DNA of 64,000 nt from Mesostigma viride. Lineage: Eukaryota; Streptophyta; Mesostigmatophyceae; Mesostigmatales; Mesostigmataceae. Below the pieces are notes generated by a model. That model was not told where the DNA came from. It was given only the letters and a program-made list of their open reading frames with translations, and did no database searches. The translations under genes and the position numbers were made by a program. The DNA is taken from NCBI GenBank assembly GCA_009746045.1, contig RPFO01000175.1, positions 5,481,414-5,545,413 of the forward strand, in the 5' to 3' direction. This document shows positions 51,929 through 64,000 of the stretch, one piece after another (position 1 is the first letter of the stretch; each line of letters starts with the position of its first letter).

Positions 51929-53190
51929 CTAATATACATTCATTGCCATGGGCTGTCTATATATACCGCTCTACAGGAATCATGGACACTAAATATAGCT
52001 GAGAGGTCCCCAGTTCGATTCCGGTCAGATTCATTTGCAGATCGCGTTTTTCCGCGTTTTCCGCGGCCCGGCACTGAACGCAAATGGTTTTCACCTTTGC
52101 GGAGTGCCTGATCAGAATATATAGCTGAGTTCTTTTGACTTTAGTAGTGCATGCTGTTGTTTGGGCTTTATTTGCTGTCTCGGTCACTAGTTGTTGTTTT
52201 TTTTGCTATCATTGCTTTGTTTGTTGCCTTGGGATCTTTCTTTACAAATAATTCTCATGCAGAAAATGTATACTACTATAGAGCCAAAGTATACAGTGGC
52301 GAAGCTGCGCACGTACACAGTCGGCTGCAATGATGCATAGGTCCCAAGTGCTTGGCACTTTGGATTGCAAAAAATCTGTCCCCACATTCCTTCACAAGTA
52401 GGGGATTTTTCTGTAATAGGATTGAGCATTTTGATCAAACTGAGGGAATATAGCAGTAGTGTAGATTAGTAAGGCTAAGTAGCCTACCACGTGGCCCACG
52501 CGCATGTGCGCCCATAATGGCCCCCATATGGATGATGCATACATTGAGAATTTAGCCACGCCCTGCCTATAATGGGACCCCCATGGATGCATGATATCGA
52601 TGATATCGATGCATTAAGAATTAGCTCAGCCCTGCCTATACAGAGAGTCACTCTCTGATGAGAAGCCATGCCCTAGCTCTTGTATAGCCATGGTGATCTT
52701 CCCCCCCCCATGACAGGCTCCCCTTAGTTGGGTTGAGCTTGAGATAGCTCTGGTGGTGCAGGTGCCCTTGGTGCACCTAGAGCAAGGGTTGTTTACATTC
52801 CCACCCTTGCAGGATTCAAGTAGCTTAGAATGTATTAAAAGCCATATGCCCCTTCTCTGGGATATGTGCTACATATACTCCCAACGGAGTTATTCTGATC
52901 AGACACTCCTGGAGTTATGTTCCTAATTAATGAATTGTGTGATGCAATTAATTAATTAGTATCGTGTCCCCCTTGGGGGACCACGGAGCACTGCATGAGT
53001 TCCCCAATTAAGATGGTGGACGTCTGACCCCAAGACGTAGTCAACATATAAATATGCGTCCATGCATAGCTGTACGTCTCACTTAATATACTTGCTAGCA
53101 TTGCGTTTCTGTGGCTCGCCTTGGCTCTCAGCAATGTGGTTGGTGCATCCCGCCTGGGCGGCGGGCTACACGGCGGATCAGGCTGAGCGG
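51929..53190. other. 3' flank of the H+-ATPase gene with retroposon tail
   Basis: No gene recognised. At 52950-52990 the minus strand shows a variant of the retroposon terminal hairpin (TGCTCCGTGGTCCCCC) with AATTAATT tail on the 52945-52960 side. Just before the LTR element, 53150-53191 reads AGYTADQAER in plus frame. Confidence 0.4.
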
Positions 53191-53191
53191 G

Positions 53192-53971
53192 TGTAACGAC
53201 TAAAAATGATCATCAGCATCATCCACAGTCCAATATGAAAGATCTTTTACCTGGGTTGCCTTCCTGAGTCGCAGAACTTCAAGTATCCGAGCAACGTTGA
53301 GATGGAAATTCCACAGCACGTGATTTAGGGAATCACAACCCCTTGTAGACACAAAGACAAGCTCGTGTATAGACGGCCTCTGTGGAACTGAAGGTCGTCT
53401 ATAGCCAAGGGGCTCTTATGGATTGGACAACAAAGCCAAGCTTTATTATACCATGGTGAATCAAAACCAACGTCGCAACAATGGCGACCCCACGTCCTTG
53501 ATATCGACGTGCTTGTCGAACTTGCTCCAACCTTAGCCTGAAGAGAACCAATCAGAACCATGGGATTCTATACAAGATCTTCGTATCCATCCTAGTCACA
53601 CAGAACAGAACAACACCACACACAGCCTGGCAGAATCTTTCCATGAGATCCTAAATCTGTCGTAAGCACTGAAGTCCCAAAGGAGCATTTAAGACTCAAT
53701 AGTACCAACTAACAAACTACAACCCCACGTGGATCAGGCCACGACCAATGAGGGCTCCTATCAGTAGTATCAGCCAACAAACTACAACCCTACGTGGATC
53801 AGGCCACGACCAATGAGGGTTCCTATCAGTTGGTTGACAAAGTATCAGCTCCAAGTACCGTCGTCTTAGAAACCTCATAACTTTCTCAATACTGATCCAA
53901 AAGTCCTCAAATAAAAGCCAAACATTCACAAAACAAAGGATGTAACAACAAAGTCATTTTTGCTTGTTACA
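53192..53971 (-). repeat. LTR (element 3' end)
   Basis: 780 bp, TGTAAC...GTTACA. By eye it differs from its partner by about ten substitutions and two or three small indels, one of them a 4-bp ACGT duplication present only in the other LTR (near 61120). Confidence 0.95.
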
Positions 53972-56900
53972 TATCTCCCCCTCAAAACTGGACCTCCCAG
54001 GTCCAATAGCCAACTCTTGAAGGCAGAGGAACATTGAACAGAAATCCACCATCTCTTGGGAAAAGCAGATGGGTTTTTACATCCCTGGAAACAGGGCCTC
54101 CTATCTCATAAACATCTAGTCACAGGTCTCTACAGCAGACAAGTCACTACCTTATCTACTATAAATCCAGATAAACACATATCATAATACAAGGTCTTCC
54201 ATTCAGCATCCTGGAACCTGGAACTCTGGACTGGAACATCAGAACTGGACTGGAGCCCCCCCATCATCCATCCTGGAACCCCCCCCCTCACACCACAATC
54301 CAAAGCCCCCTTTCCTTCTCAGCCCTGTTCCTCACAGGCTATACCAATCTCCATTCAGGCCATCCTTGCCCTTGGGTCCACACATGGGAAACTGCTCCAC
54401 CATGTGGGCCAACTCTGGCCAGTTCCTGCTGACCTGCAACACCACGCAAGTCTCAGCAGCCCCTGCCACCATCTGGGCAGCATAGCGAAGGCATGCCCCT
54501 GGATAGGAGAGAGCACCACAGACTGACTCTCAGGGTCCATCACCCAAGTAGAGGACGTCTTGTGCCTGCTCACCCATGATCTGTACGCCCACCAGAACTG
54601 CAGAAAGGTCTTGACCACCGACCACTTAGCACCTATCAGAGGCACCAGCACCCTTAGTGGCGTCTGACGGACCTTAAGTTCCACAGTGTACTTGGGCAAC
54701 CCTGGATTGCAAAAGAGGTTAGAAGTCTCCAAAGGAAAACACCTTCTGGCAGAGCTGGAGGAAGAAGGAACCAAATCAAAGTCACCCTTCTGAACTGAAA
54801 ACTCCAACAGCTCCATGTAGGAAGCCTCTCCCATACTCACTGGCTGCAACTGAGTAAATGCCTCCTTCAAGGCCTCAGGTAAGGCTGCCAGCATGACCGG
54901 CCCCTCAGCAGGCCTCATGTCAATCTCAGGTCCTGGTGACAATGCATACATCCTATGCAGCAGATGAGCCACAAAAAGGGGAGCCACTCTCATACAGGCT
55001 TGTGTGCAGCTGAGATAGGACCTCCTCCACATAGCCTTCAGAGCTCACCTCCCCCTCCTCTCTGTTGAGTGCAGCCAACGCCTTGGCCAAAGTCTCATAG
55101 TGGTCACAGGGGCCCGTGCAGTTCCTATGATCCACATAGGCCACTCAGCAGCACCAAGGTAGAAACCTCCAGGTATATACTATTGGTCTGGTACACGAAG
55201 ACGTGCAGCAGAACATGACCCACGTGTCTTAATCATACCAGGAATCAAGCCCTAGGTGAACCACTCCATATGTCGAGGGTACAACACAGAAGTCACTCTC
55301 CATGTGCCATCCAAGCTCAGATCCCCTCAACCATCCTCAGAAACTGGTCACCAAAATCTGGATGTCATCTCAGCTTAGTCCAACCAAACTCCCACCAGAG
55401 TCCATCCCACTCAACTCAGATCCCCGTCGGATTCAATGAGTCCACATGAATCCAAGAAGGAGTAAACAGGATCAAGGCACCTAAGCCAAACAAGGCGAGG
55501 CCACTCCATGTTCTGGGACACCACCCTCCCTCAGCTAGAGTCCACGGGTGAAAGACAAGCCTGACATTCCCAGGATAACGGGTCATCCACAGGGATCCAT
55601 GCCACGAAATACTGACAACTCTCACTGCTTGATCAGGGCAGGAAGCAGAGTGTCATGTAGCAAGGCTAACCCTCTATACAGCGAACCCCACAAAACTAAC
55701 TGGGCTGCCAGGGTCCAAGGCTCATCAAAGCTAGTCACCACAGCACACCCAAAGATTCCAGCCCTTCTCAAGGGAAGAGGTAGTCAGGGACAGATGCTGT
55801 ATCACCACAACAGAGTGGCAGGTAACCGAGCCATAATAAATCCCCAATCCATCCCAACTGGGGACCTCCCTCAGATCACCAACAGGTCATAGCAGGCTGG
55901 GTGGATTCCAAGAATGCTCAATCCTAACACAGGGGCTGGCGTGAGCTTCTGCTGCAGCAAGTCCAAGGCCTGCTGACACCCGTCAGTCCACGCAAACTGG
56001 AACGAGGAAACGTCAACAGCGCCCCAGGTGGAAGTGCAGTCACCAAGAGGCAGGAGCAATCCAGCAGGAAGACGTCGCCAACAGGGTCGCCTCAGGAAGA
56101 TCAAGGGTATCTCAGAAGTACACCCATGATGAAGAGAGGCCGTGGACAGGGTTGTCACCAGTGGGTACCCGTCAGCAGGTTGGGGAGGTGCCACAAAGCA
56201 CAGCCAAAATAGCCCACCGATGGCCAGCGAAACCAGGATACCACATAGTCAGGGATCTATGAGGTGAGCCCGACAGGATGAACTGAAATCCCAGGGTGAA
56301 TCCACGCTATGATCCTCACAGATCTCCTCCCCACCAGAACAAAATTCCCCCCCTCCAGTCGCACCAAAGGAGTGAGAGTGAGGTAAAGCCACATCTCCTT
56401 AGTAGCTAGTACACTCAAACCCATAGCCAGTGGCCTATGATAATCACAAGGCACACTATTTCTCCATAAGATGCCTGGGAAAACCATCCACAGCCTTGAG
56501 AGGGATAGCAGAAGATCAGTAATGCCTCACCAGCATTATGAACGGTATGCCCCAACTTGTAAATCGTAGCACACGCTACCCCCATGCAAGGGCTAGGTGC
56601 AGCCCAATCCCCTGCACGCCCTGCTCCCCACACAAATCCCCCTCAGCATAACTGGTAAACTGGAGACTACCAGCATGCCTAATAATTCCACCCCTCTGCG
56701 TAGAATAAGCTGTAATAATCCTGGTATCAGCTTCCCAAGATTGACAGCATGACCTAGCAGGAACAAACGCCATGGGATACGCATGAAGACAGAGGCCCAG
56801 CCAACCAGAGAAGGGTGGGGGAGGCAAGTCTCTCAGCCCACTAAACCACTGGTGGCCTGCAGGGTCGCTCTATTAAGACGTCCTATGCACCTCATGACTA

Positions 56901-57834
56901 AAGATGGGGTGGGAACTACAGCATCCAAGACAGAGTTGCATACAAGGCAGCTTGAGAGCAGACTGAAAGCAATCACCAATCAGCCAACTGATGTGCCCAA
57001 GCTTGGCAGGGCCCCAGCAACAAATCACTCCCCGCATCCATCCAGGTGGCACTACCATGCAAGGTAATGTGGGCATTAGGATCGAAGGAGCCCAAGACAA
57101 GGTTGCACAAGTAGGGCAGCGTAAGGGTATGCTGGATGAGGCCATCAGTCATCAAACAGATACACCCTCAGCTTGGCAGGGCCCTAGCAAGTAGACTGAA
57201 CCATGTCCCCCTAGTCAAAGCATGGAAAGTAGTATCCATGTCCGTGGACCACGTAGACTGCCAAATGGTATTAATGTCAGTGTACCACGGATACTGATGC
57301 ACATGAGGCAGGTTGTAAGGGTGGTAGAGGGCTGAATGGGTCCCCCAACTAACCCACACCTCTAAGCTCATGTGAGCCCCCGCCCAGCACCAAGTAGTCC
57401 AACTCCTCAATTAAGAGTCAACGGAGTGGGCATCATTGTCATCACTGTCATGCCAAAGATTCCAGCCTGCCCCACAGTTGTAGCTCCGTTGATCCCGCCC
57501 ATCATCCAACCACAAGGACATCCTACCCACGCAAACATGATGCCAGACCCCCCGTGCAAGCAGTCCCATTCATACAACCATCATGCTGTGCAAGCAATCA
57601 GCTCAAGGGCGGATGGTGTACTATCAAGACAACAAGCCATCCTGGCACCATGCAAGCAAGAATAAGTCCATAGCAGGGCAAAGCAAGGGTAGGAGGTTAC
57701 TCATCTGCACAAGGCTGGCTTGATGTCCACCAGCAGGCAGGACCCAGCACTGCGTCAGGAGCAGGCACCAGCATTACAGATACTCGTCACTTGGGCGTCC
57801 CCAAGTCACCAGAGTCGCCAGCGGCCACCATGCA

Positions 57835-57945
57835 GTGCTTGCAGTCGCCACCACGAGTGCTCTCAGGCCCCACCATGAGTGCTGGTAGTCGCCACCAGGA
57901 GTGCTGGCACTCGTCACCATGAGTGCTTGCAGTTGCCACCAACAG
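57835..57945. repeat. Short tandem repeat inside the LTR element
   Basis: Three to four units of about 30 bp around AGTCGCCACCAGGAGTGCT and GTCACCATGAGTGCTTGCAG. A related phrase CTCAGGGTAACTAGAC / CTCAGGGTAACCAGAC also occurs twice (about 58982 and 59119). Confidence 0.7.
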
Positions 57946-60056
57946 CACTAGTCCACTACCAGGGTACTCTCCAACGTAGCCTCCATGCACCATGCCCGCC
58001 ATAGACATGTTCCAATCCCCCACTGGCCTCAAGCCCCCAAGAGGCTACTGCCACCACGCCCAATCAGCGTTGGACCACCCCCACATGTGGGTATCCAACA
58101 CAGCTGTTGCCTGACTGGACAACCAAGACTAGCTGCTTGCGCCGATCACGCTATGGGGAAGTGACTAAGCTGCTTTATGGAGGCCTGGGACGGACACCAA
58201 TGAGCCTGGCTCCAGAAGCTGCTTGGAAGAAGGACCACATGCTGTCAACTGCCCGGACTAAACGTCAATCAGGCTGCAGGAAGGAGCCAGCACTCTTCAC
58301 TATGGCACTCAGAAAAACTGCCTAGTAGGCAAGCCACAGACTGCCAACCTATTAAGATAGCAGACTCGAACAGGGCTACTACCAAGTGCCAGGTAGCCAG
58401 AACTCCTAAGCCGGAGGAGCACAAGGGCCTGAGGTGGTCCAACAGCCAGCAGAATTGCCCAAAAGTCGAAAAAATGGGCCTAAAAACGCCTTGACCAGTG
58501 TCAAAAATTCTGATCTGAGAACTATATCAGATATATTCACAGATAAGAACTATGACAGCAGCCCTGGTGTCCATACTTGCTGTCCTAGTGCACCTCCTAG
58601 GCCCAACAGGGACCATCTGCCAACAAGCAGTGGTAACCATCATGTCCTGGGAGAAGTAAATGCGTGGTCACAATGGTCTGGCGCAGGTAAGGGCCCCAAC
58701 TGGCAAGTGACCCACACCCCACTTGTAAAGGGACGTTGTCAAGCAAGTGGTCCACCCCCTCTGGGAACATGTGTCAAAGGACACCGTCTAGCAAGTGGGC
58801 AACCCATGCAAGAGACACCTGGCAACTCATGGGTGCACGTGTGATACCCTCTAGGGGACAACCCACTGCAGGTATCCCGATGTCCCCTGATGTGGTGGCA
58901 TCTACCATGCCATATGCCTCCATGATAGCATCTGGCACCCTTTTGGCAGACCTGGGATATCCACTCCCCCGCAGAAATTTTCTCAGGGTAACTAGACACA
59001 GCTGTCCAAGTATGATAGTGGAAACCCCGTAAATGCTGTTGTTCTGCCCTGGCATGTGTGATGCCGTCTGGAAATTACATTGCAGACATCCAGGATGTCC
59101 ACTCCCCCGCAAAAAATTGCTCAGGGTAACCAGACGTAGCTGCCACCAATCTGGACAACTCCTAGGGAGCTCGCCCTACCCATAGTACCATGATGATAGT
59201 GGGAACAACACAAATGCCGTTGTTCTCCTCCCCACCAAAACCAAACCACCATACACGTGGGAGGAACCAAAGCTCAACCTAGAACGCCTCCACTGTCATG
59301 ATGCTCAACAAGAAAAGGAAGAGTTTCCCCCACAACTGAAACAAATGTTTGGCGACGCGTGAATTAAGGACGTGCCACAGTCCTTAAACAGCAAGGGTAG
59401 GCTGCCCATGCACCGAAGAAAAGGATCCTGAAAGATTGTCAAGTGAGTGCAAAAGGAACCTTGCGTAAAAAAGGCAGCCATGAATCCCTACTGTCCGCTC
59501 ATCCGGAGCCACCCTCAAAAGACACGAGGTGTAACCTGAGCCACACCGTAAAAATGTCGTCAAAGAAAAGCAGCACCGGGAAAAAAAACAACCTTAGACG
59601 GCGACGTCGTCAGGCGGTCGCGGTGGTGGTCGTGCGTGCAGCCGCAACCCGGAAACCGGGTGATAGGTGCCGTCGGCAGCAACATTGCGTCGGCTCAGCC
59701 ATAACCCGTAGCGCCATGTCGGCCTGGCCGAAAACAGAGCCTGCAGGGAAAAAAGACAGCTCCTAGCAGGATTCTGGAGCCGGACCTGCTGAGCTACTGG
59801 CCCAACACTCCGCATGGCCCTGCTCGAAACGTAGCAACACTTGCGTAATGCTAATATATAAAGATGTTTGGAGCTAGGCAGAGACTGCGGCGTCAGCAGC
59901 CACGACAGACAGGGCGGTGGTCGGACTTCAGCACGATGCGGCCAGCCAGCCGAAAGCCCGTAAGTAAGGACGCTTGTCAATGAAATATTGCACGAATTTA
60001 AAGAAAGGGACGGTGACTTAGTGGTGCGTTAATAATGGCTTATGCAACACCCTTTT

Positions 60057-60290
60057 CTAGGGAGAGGTGAAGGAGAAGAAGGTCGCCCACACCTGGTTCC
60101 GTAGGGATGAAGGTGATTGTGTAACCCGCCTCACTTCAGTCATAGAAGTACGATTGAAATTAAGTTGACGCCGTGGAGTATGAGTAGTTGTCTCAGCACC
60201 TTCCCTAGCAATGGGTTCCAGAGATGATGACGGATCTCCCAAACCTTGATTAGTAGGGGGTAAAGGTGATTGTGTCTTCGAACTACTCAT
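60057..60290 (-). CDS. Possible gag start of the LTR element
   Basis: Minus frame starting MSSSKTQSPLPPTNQGLGDP, about 230 bp inside the 5' LTR, where gag would begin. Serine/proline-rich and only 77 codons before a stop. It has no domain I recognise, so it could be a truncated gag or chance. Confidence 0.3.
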   Translation of the reverse strand: MSSSKTQSPLPPTNQGLGDPSSSLEPIAREGAETTTHTPRRQLNFNRTSMTEVRRVTQSPSSLRNQVWATFFSFTSP

Positions 60291-60518
60291 ACTTCCACAT
60301 GGAGTCGCGATCGTCTGCCTAGTAGAGACAACGGTTACGGCTGACTTCTAGTGTTACAGAGCAAGACAGTCACATCAGGATGTGTCTCAGTCTGTAACAC
60401 CGTAAGTTTTCCGCAACTCTATGAATCTTCTCGGATGACAGACATCTGATCAACGTTGTACTACCCGGAAGGTTGCGACTTCAAGAGAAACACCAAAGTA
60501 GAGATCCCCGATACCAAT

Positions 60519-61300
60519 GTAACGACTAAAAATGATCATCAACATCATCCACAGTCCAATATGAAAGATCTTTTACCTGGGTTGCTTTCCTGAGTCGCAG
60601 AACTTCAAGTATCCGAGCAACGTTGAGATGGAAATTCCACAGCACGTGATTTAGGGAATCACAACCCCTTGTAGACACAAAGACAAGCTCGTGTATAGAC
60701 GACCTCTGTGGAACTGAAGGACGTCTATAGCCAAGGGGCTCTTATGGATTGGACAACAAAGCCAAGCTTTATTATACCATGGTGAATCAAAACCAACGTC
60801 GCAACAATGGCGACCCCACGTCCTTGATATCGACGTGCTTGTCGAACTTGCTCCAACCTTAGCCTGAAGAGAACCAATCAGAACCATGGAATTCTATACA
60901 AGATCTTCGTATCCATCCTAGTCACACAAACAGAACAACACCACACACAGCCTGGCAGAATCTTTCCATGAGATCCTAAATCTGTCGTAAGCACTGAAGT
61001 CCCAAAGGAGCATTTAAGACTCAATAGTACCAACTAACAAACTACAACCCCACGTGGATCAGGCCACGACCAATGAGGGCTCCTATCAGTAGTATCAGCC
61101 AACAAACTACAACCCTACGTACGTGGATCAGGCCACGACCAATGAGGGTTCCTATCAGTTGGTTGACAAAGTATCAGCTCCAAGTACCGTCGTCTTAGAA
61201 ACCTCATAACTTTCTCAATACTGATCCAAAAGTCCTCGAATAAAAGCCAAACATTCACAAAACCAAGGATGTAACAACAAAGTCATTTTTGCTTGTTACA
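60519..61300 (-). repeat. LTR (element 5' end)
   Basis: 782 bp partner of the LTR at 53192-53971, with the primer-binding site adjoining at 60504-60518. Confidence 0.95.
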
Positions 61301-61590
61301 GCGGGCCAAGCTCACGACCTATGGGGACGTCGGGCACCACCGGGTGGTGCCCTTTGTCTAATTGGAGGAGTTCGGGGCCATGGGGACCCTGACCGCCGGC
61401 TTCTTTGAGTGCTGCTGGCTCTGGGAGGACCGCCTGGACTTGGAGGGCCAGCTGGCCCCTTGGTCAGCGCGCGGACCTGGACATCGTATTGGCGCCAACA
61501 CCTTTCGAAAGCGCTTACCCGGGCTATGGCTGATATCCAGCTCCGCCGGCCGCACGCGGGCTGACTTTGCGGCGCAGCACGGTCATTAGG

Positions 61591-62295
61591 CTGTTTTACT
61601 TCATTCCCCGCGGTGTGGATCGAGTGTCCCATGCCGGCTGTAGTTCTTTTGTCGTGGTATCTCTTGTTATTAGCGTTGGCTTTGTTTATCTAAGTGGGTG
61701 CCTTCACTCTGATGTAAGTAGTTATATATTTTTTACATATATGTCCACAGCTAGTCTAAAATATGGATCTCAAGTATAATAAGGCCGGCCCGCAAACTAT
61801 GCCCACCATGCTTTTTATAAATTTCCCGGACGGCTAGGACTCGCAGATCGATGCAATACAGTACGCAAAGTAAAAATATGATCTCATGCAACTCCATAAG
61901 GACGTCTGCACCGATCTGGAGCCCTCAGTCCCTTTGCGTAGACGATGCGTGTGCACACACTGGGTGCATCAGGCCGCTGCCCATTGATCAACCATCTTTC
62001 GATCGCCACGCACGTAACGGTGTATCAAAGTCACTCACTCGTGCATCCAGCCTGCCATGCTTTTTTAGGACACTTCCAGGCAATTAACTTGGATGGAGTC
62101 GAGTGACAATCGAGTGGTTAATCAATTTTTAGTAAGTAGCACGTGACTGCGCTGATAATGCCACTGACTGGCTACATGATGCAAGTACGCAAGTGTGCTG
62201 ATATGAGTGCAGTGTTCAGTGGTCTGAAAGCCGTAAGTCATGCGTGGGCAACATAAAATAGAATGCATGGCATGCAAAGTATGCATCTCATTGAC
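61591..62295. other. Intergenic, nothing recognised
   Basis: AT-richer sequence without a supportable gene. Confidence 0.4.
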
Positions 62296-62535
62296 ATATT
62301 AATTAATTAATTAATATGTAGCTGGACTCCTGCTCCCGTTGGGGAGTCACGGAGCATTAACCCGATGGATGGATGGATGGGTGCAAACAGTCATACCGGT
62401 CTAATCTACCGGTCTCATTTACATATGATGTACGATGAAATATAAGCGAGCATATATGATCGATCTCCCAACGGAGGAATTAATTAATAGACACGTGACT
62501 GCGTCACGTGAGCATAAGTCCTCAGTGGGAGGGGA
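62296..62535 (-). mobile_element. Retroposon 3' ends, minus orientation (two types)
   Basis: 62296-62410 is the reverse complement of the LINE 3' end at about 6640-6735: ACCGGT, GTTTGCACCCATCC, CATC repeats, terminal hairpin (62331-62356) and AATT tail. 62478-62535 carries the second type of terminus (CACGTGTCT plus AATTAATT), the same as at 28716-28775. Bodies are missing. Confidence 0.75.
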
Positions 62536-64000
62536 ACATGGGATGGAATGGATGGTGTAAGCTGGAATGGAACGGAGGCATGTCATAATTTAATTTTTTT
62601 TTTAATAAGCGAGCATATGAGCTGGCATATTGGGTCCCATAAGCCCGCAAAATGGCATCTGAGTTCTGGCCCCTATGCCCGCCTCGTATACTAGGTCACG
62701 CGCACATGTACGCAACTGCCTCCTGCTGTGGTAACAGTAATTAGGGCAGTTGGCCTGCCGCGTGAAGGTTGTGCCTGGCAGTGGCTGTTAGTGGGCTGCC
62801 ACCTGCATGCACCCATGTAACTGCATCGATCGGCATCAACAGCCGAGAGCTGCACCTAACCAGAAAGTGTTGCACCGGCATGCCCGTGGCAGGCTGCGCT
62901 GGCCCAGATAAGTCCGGTCACAAAAAAGAACTGCTGCATGGCAACCAATTATTAGCCTTTTCCAAGGGAATCCGTTCGGGCCCTGCCGCCCTAGCATGGC
63001 CGGGAAAGGTTTAGCCGACCATGCCGACATAAAAGAAGTCGCCCTCGCGAAGCCTAGGCGGTCGCACGGCAGCTGGCACATGGCACGGCTGATGGACACC
63101 CATGACAGGTGCTGACGGCCACAATAATCCTCTCCACAATCCAAGTTTGTCCAGAGCTCTAAAAGACCATGAGATCGGCGCAAAACATCAGCTTTGGGCC
63201 GGAAAGTACTTCAAGGGTAGTGGAAAGTACACTCCCCTTCACCCCGAGGCTGGCTACAAGCTTGGGGCCGGACATGAGCCCTGCCCTTTGAGATGTGATC
63301 TGCAGTATGCATCGTGGTGAAAGACCTATATAGCGGGGGGTAGGCATGCTGACATCAGGCGCCGCTTGCTCACGGCCAGGCTGTGGCCTCCGCGCCAGTA
63401 AGCAAGCAAAGCGAGCGAGGTTCCCGTATGATCCTAGAGCCGATCTTAGAGCCGAAAAGAAAATAAGAAATGTACAAAAGCATCTTTTGCCCGTGTAGGC
63501 CAGCAACCCCGCACCCGCAACAAGCAAGGCAAGCAACTACGGCAGCAGCAGCTCCTGCGAGATGGCAGCATAGGCCAGCGTGGAACGCCCATAGAGTAAT
63601 CAGTCACTCCAATAGGATGGCACCGTCACTCTAATGGGATGGCACAGTCCAGTTGGCAGAGTCGACCTGACAGGTACAGGACGGAATGCTGACTAGCGTC
63701 ACGTCTTTCGTCCACAGTGCCCTTCCCATGATGATCCAATCTCCCACCCTCCCGCCTTTCCCCTCCTCCACGCACGTCACAGGGCCTCCACAGCCACTTC
63801 CTTGTCTTGACTGGCTGCCGCAGCCACCGTCCTCCAGGGCAGGTGGTGGGCGTGGCATCTGTGTCCGTCACGCGCCCGCCGCAGCTGATAAGGGCCGACT
63901 TCCGGGGCGAGAGCACATGGAAGGGAAAAAGTCGGAAGCGTTGCGGAGCGGTCGGGCGTAGGCGGTGACAGCTGCCAGCCGAGTGCCGAGGCAAGGAGGC
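62536..64000. other. Right edge, nothing recognised
   Basis: Open frames of 70-125 codons on both strands show no family signature. A short direct repeat (ATAGGATGGCACCGTCACTC / TAATGGGATGGCACAGTCC) lies near 63610-63650. Confidence 0.35.

Larger units (their letters stand above)
53192..61300 (-). mobile_element. LTR retrotransposon, complete structure, minus orientation, decayed interior
   Basis: Direct repeats of about 780 bp (53192-53971 and 60519-61300) begin TGTAAC and end GTTACA. The flanks carry GCGGG on both sides (53187-53191 and 61301-61305), a 5-bp target duplication. Read on the minus strand, the LTR at 60519 is followed by TTGGTATCGGGGATC, a primer site resembling the complement of the initiator tRNA-Met end, and the other LTR is preceded by TTTTGAGGGGGAGATA, a polypurine tract. 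Between them no frame exceeds about 225 codons. One minus frame (56002-55922) reads FAWTDGCQQALDLLQQKL then TPAPVLG, typical of the RT-RNase H junction of Ty3/gypsy elements. The near-identical LTRs mean recent insertion, so the copy was probably mobilised by an active relative. Confidence 0.92.
53150..61590 (+). pseudogene. Reverse-transcriptase-like C-terminal fragment split by the LTR element
   Basis: The plus frame GYTADQAER before the LTR element continues after it, once the duplicated GCGGG is removed, as AKLTTYGDVGHHRVVPFV, a stop, then LEEFGAMGTLTAGFFE up to about 61590. The pattern 'R-KL-Y-V-H-VPFV-E-GA-G' resembles the end of reverse transcriptases of algal LINEs. The fragment was already decayed or decayed later (in-frame TAA near 61358). 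Confidence 0.55.

Noticed and set aside
52000-52050. tRNA or SINE with internal promoter (AGTTCGATTCC resembles a B box)
   Set aside because: The bases around the loop do not form a T stem and no A box or acceptor stem is visible.
53192-61300. Ty1/copia classification from the primer site and purine tract
   Set aside because: The only recognisable protein motif (WTDGCQQALDLLQQKL) is typical of Ty3/gypsy RNase H, so I did not assign copia.

Overview
This looks like a nuclear scaffold segment from a microalga, most likely a green alga, though I cannot name the species. The genes are split by many introns with GT-AG borders, and coding exons are GC-rich against AT-richer introns. The window is dense in retrotransposons and in micro- and minisatellites. 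There are no operons, no rRNA and no convincing tRNA.

Layout. 1-6750 holds non-LTR retrotransposons: a large LINE on the minus strand (endonuclease-reverse transcriptase frame 1-3101 running off the window, broken ORF1 at about 3380-4714), a related minus fragment (5177-5544) and a plus-strand 3' end of the same family (6320-6750). 7923-14005 (minus) is a complete seven-exon phosphoenolpyruvate synthase gene. 14006-19800 is a large divergent intergenic region with a 1.2-kb heptanucleotide array. 19910-25569 (plus) is a ribosomal protein L11 methyltransferase (PrmA-type) gene whose 5' exons I could not find. 26470-30300 is an array of complex, promoter-like repeat units invaded by small retroposons. 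31058-about 33755 (minus) is a C2-domain gene with a CxxC motif pair. 36479-51928 (plus) is a 15-kb plasma-membrane type H+-ATPase gene. 53192-61300 is an LTR retrotransposon with near-identical LTRs, a 5-bp target duplication and a decayed interior, inserted in an older reverse-transcriptase fragment. The last 2.4 kb holds retroposon tails and nothing I recognise.

The four genes are not an evident pathway; they are ordinary housekeeping neighbours (carbon metabolism, organelle-type ribosome methylation, membrane binding, proton pumping). The most unusual signal is in their introns. At about a dozen splice sites, in all four genes, the exon edge together with its splice site is repeated once to several times as a degrading copy inside the adjacent intron. 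These exon-edge 'echoes' range from a nearly perfect 75-bp tandem duplication (PrmA, 19801-19950) to barely recognisable relics. Simple repeats and minisatellites also abut splice acceptors. A second theme is a retroposon family defined by a shared 3'-terminal hairpin followed by a TTAA-type tetranucleotide tail, including a 60-bp insertion with clear target-site duplications.
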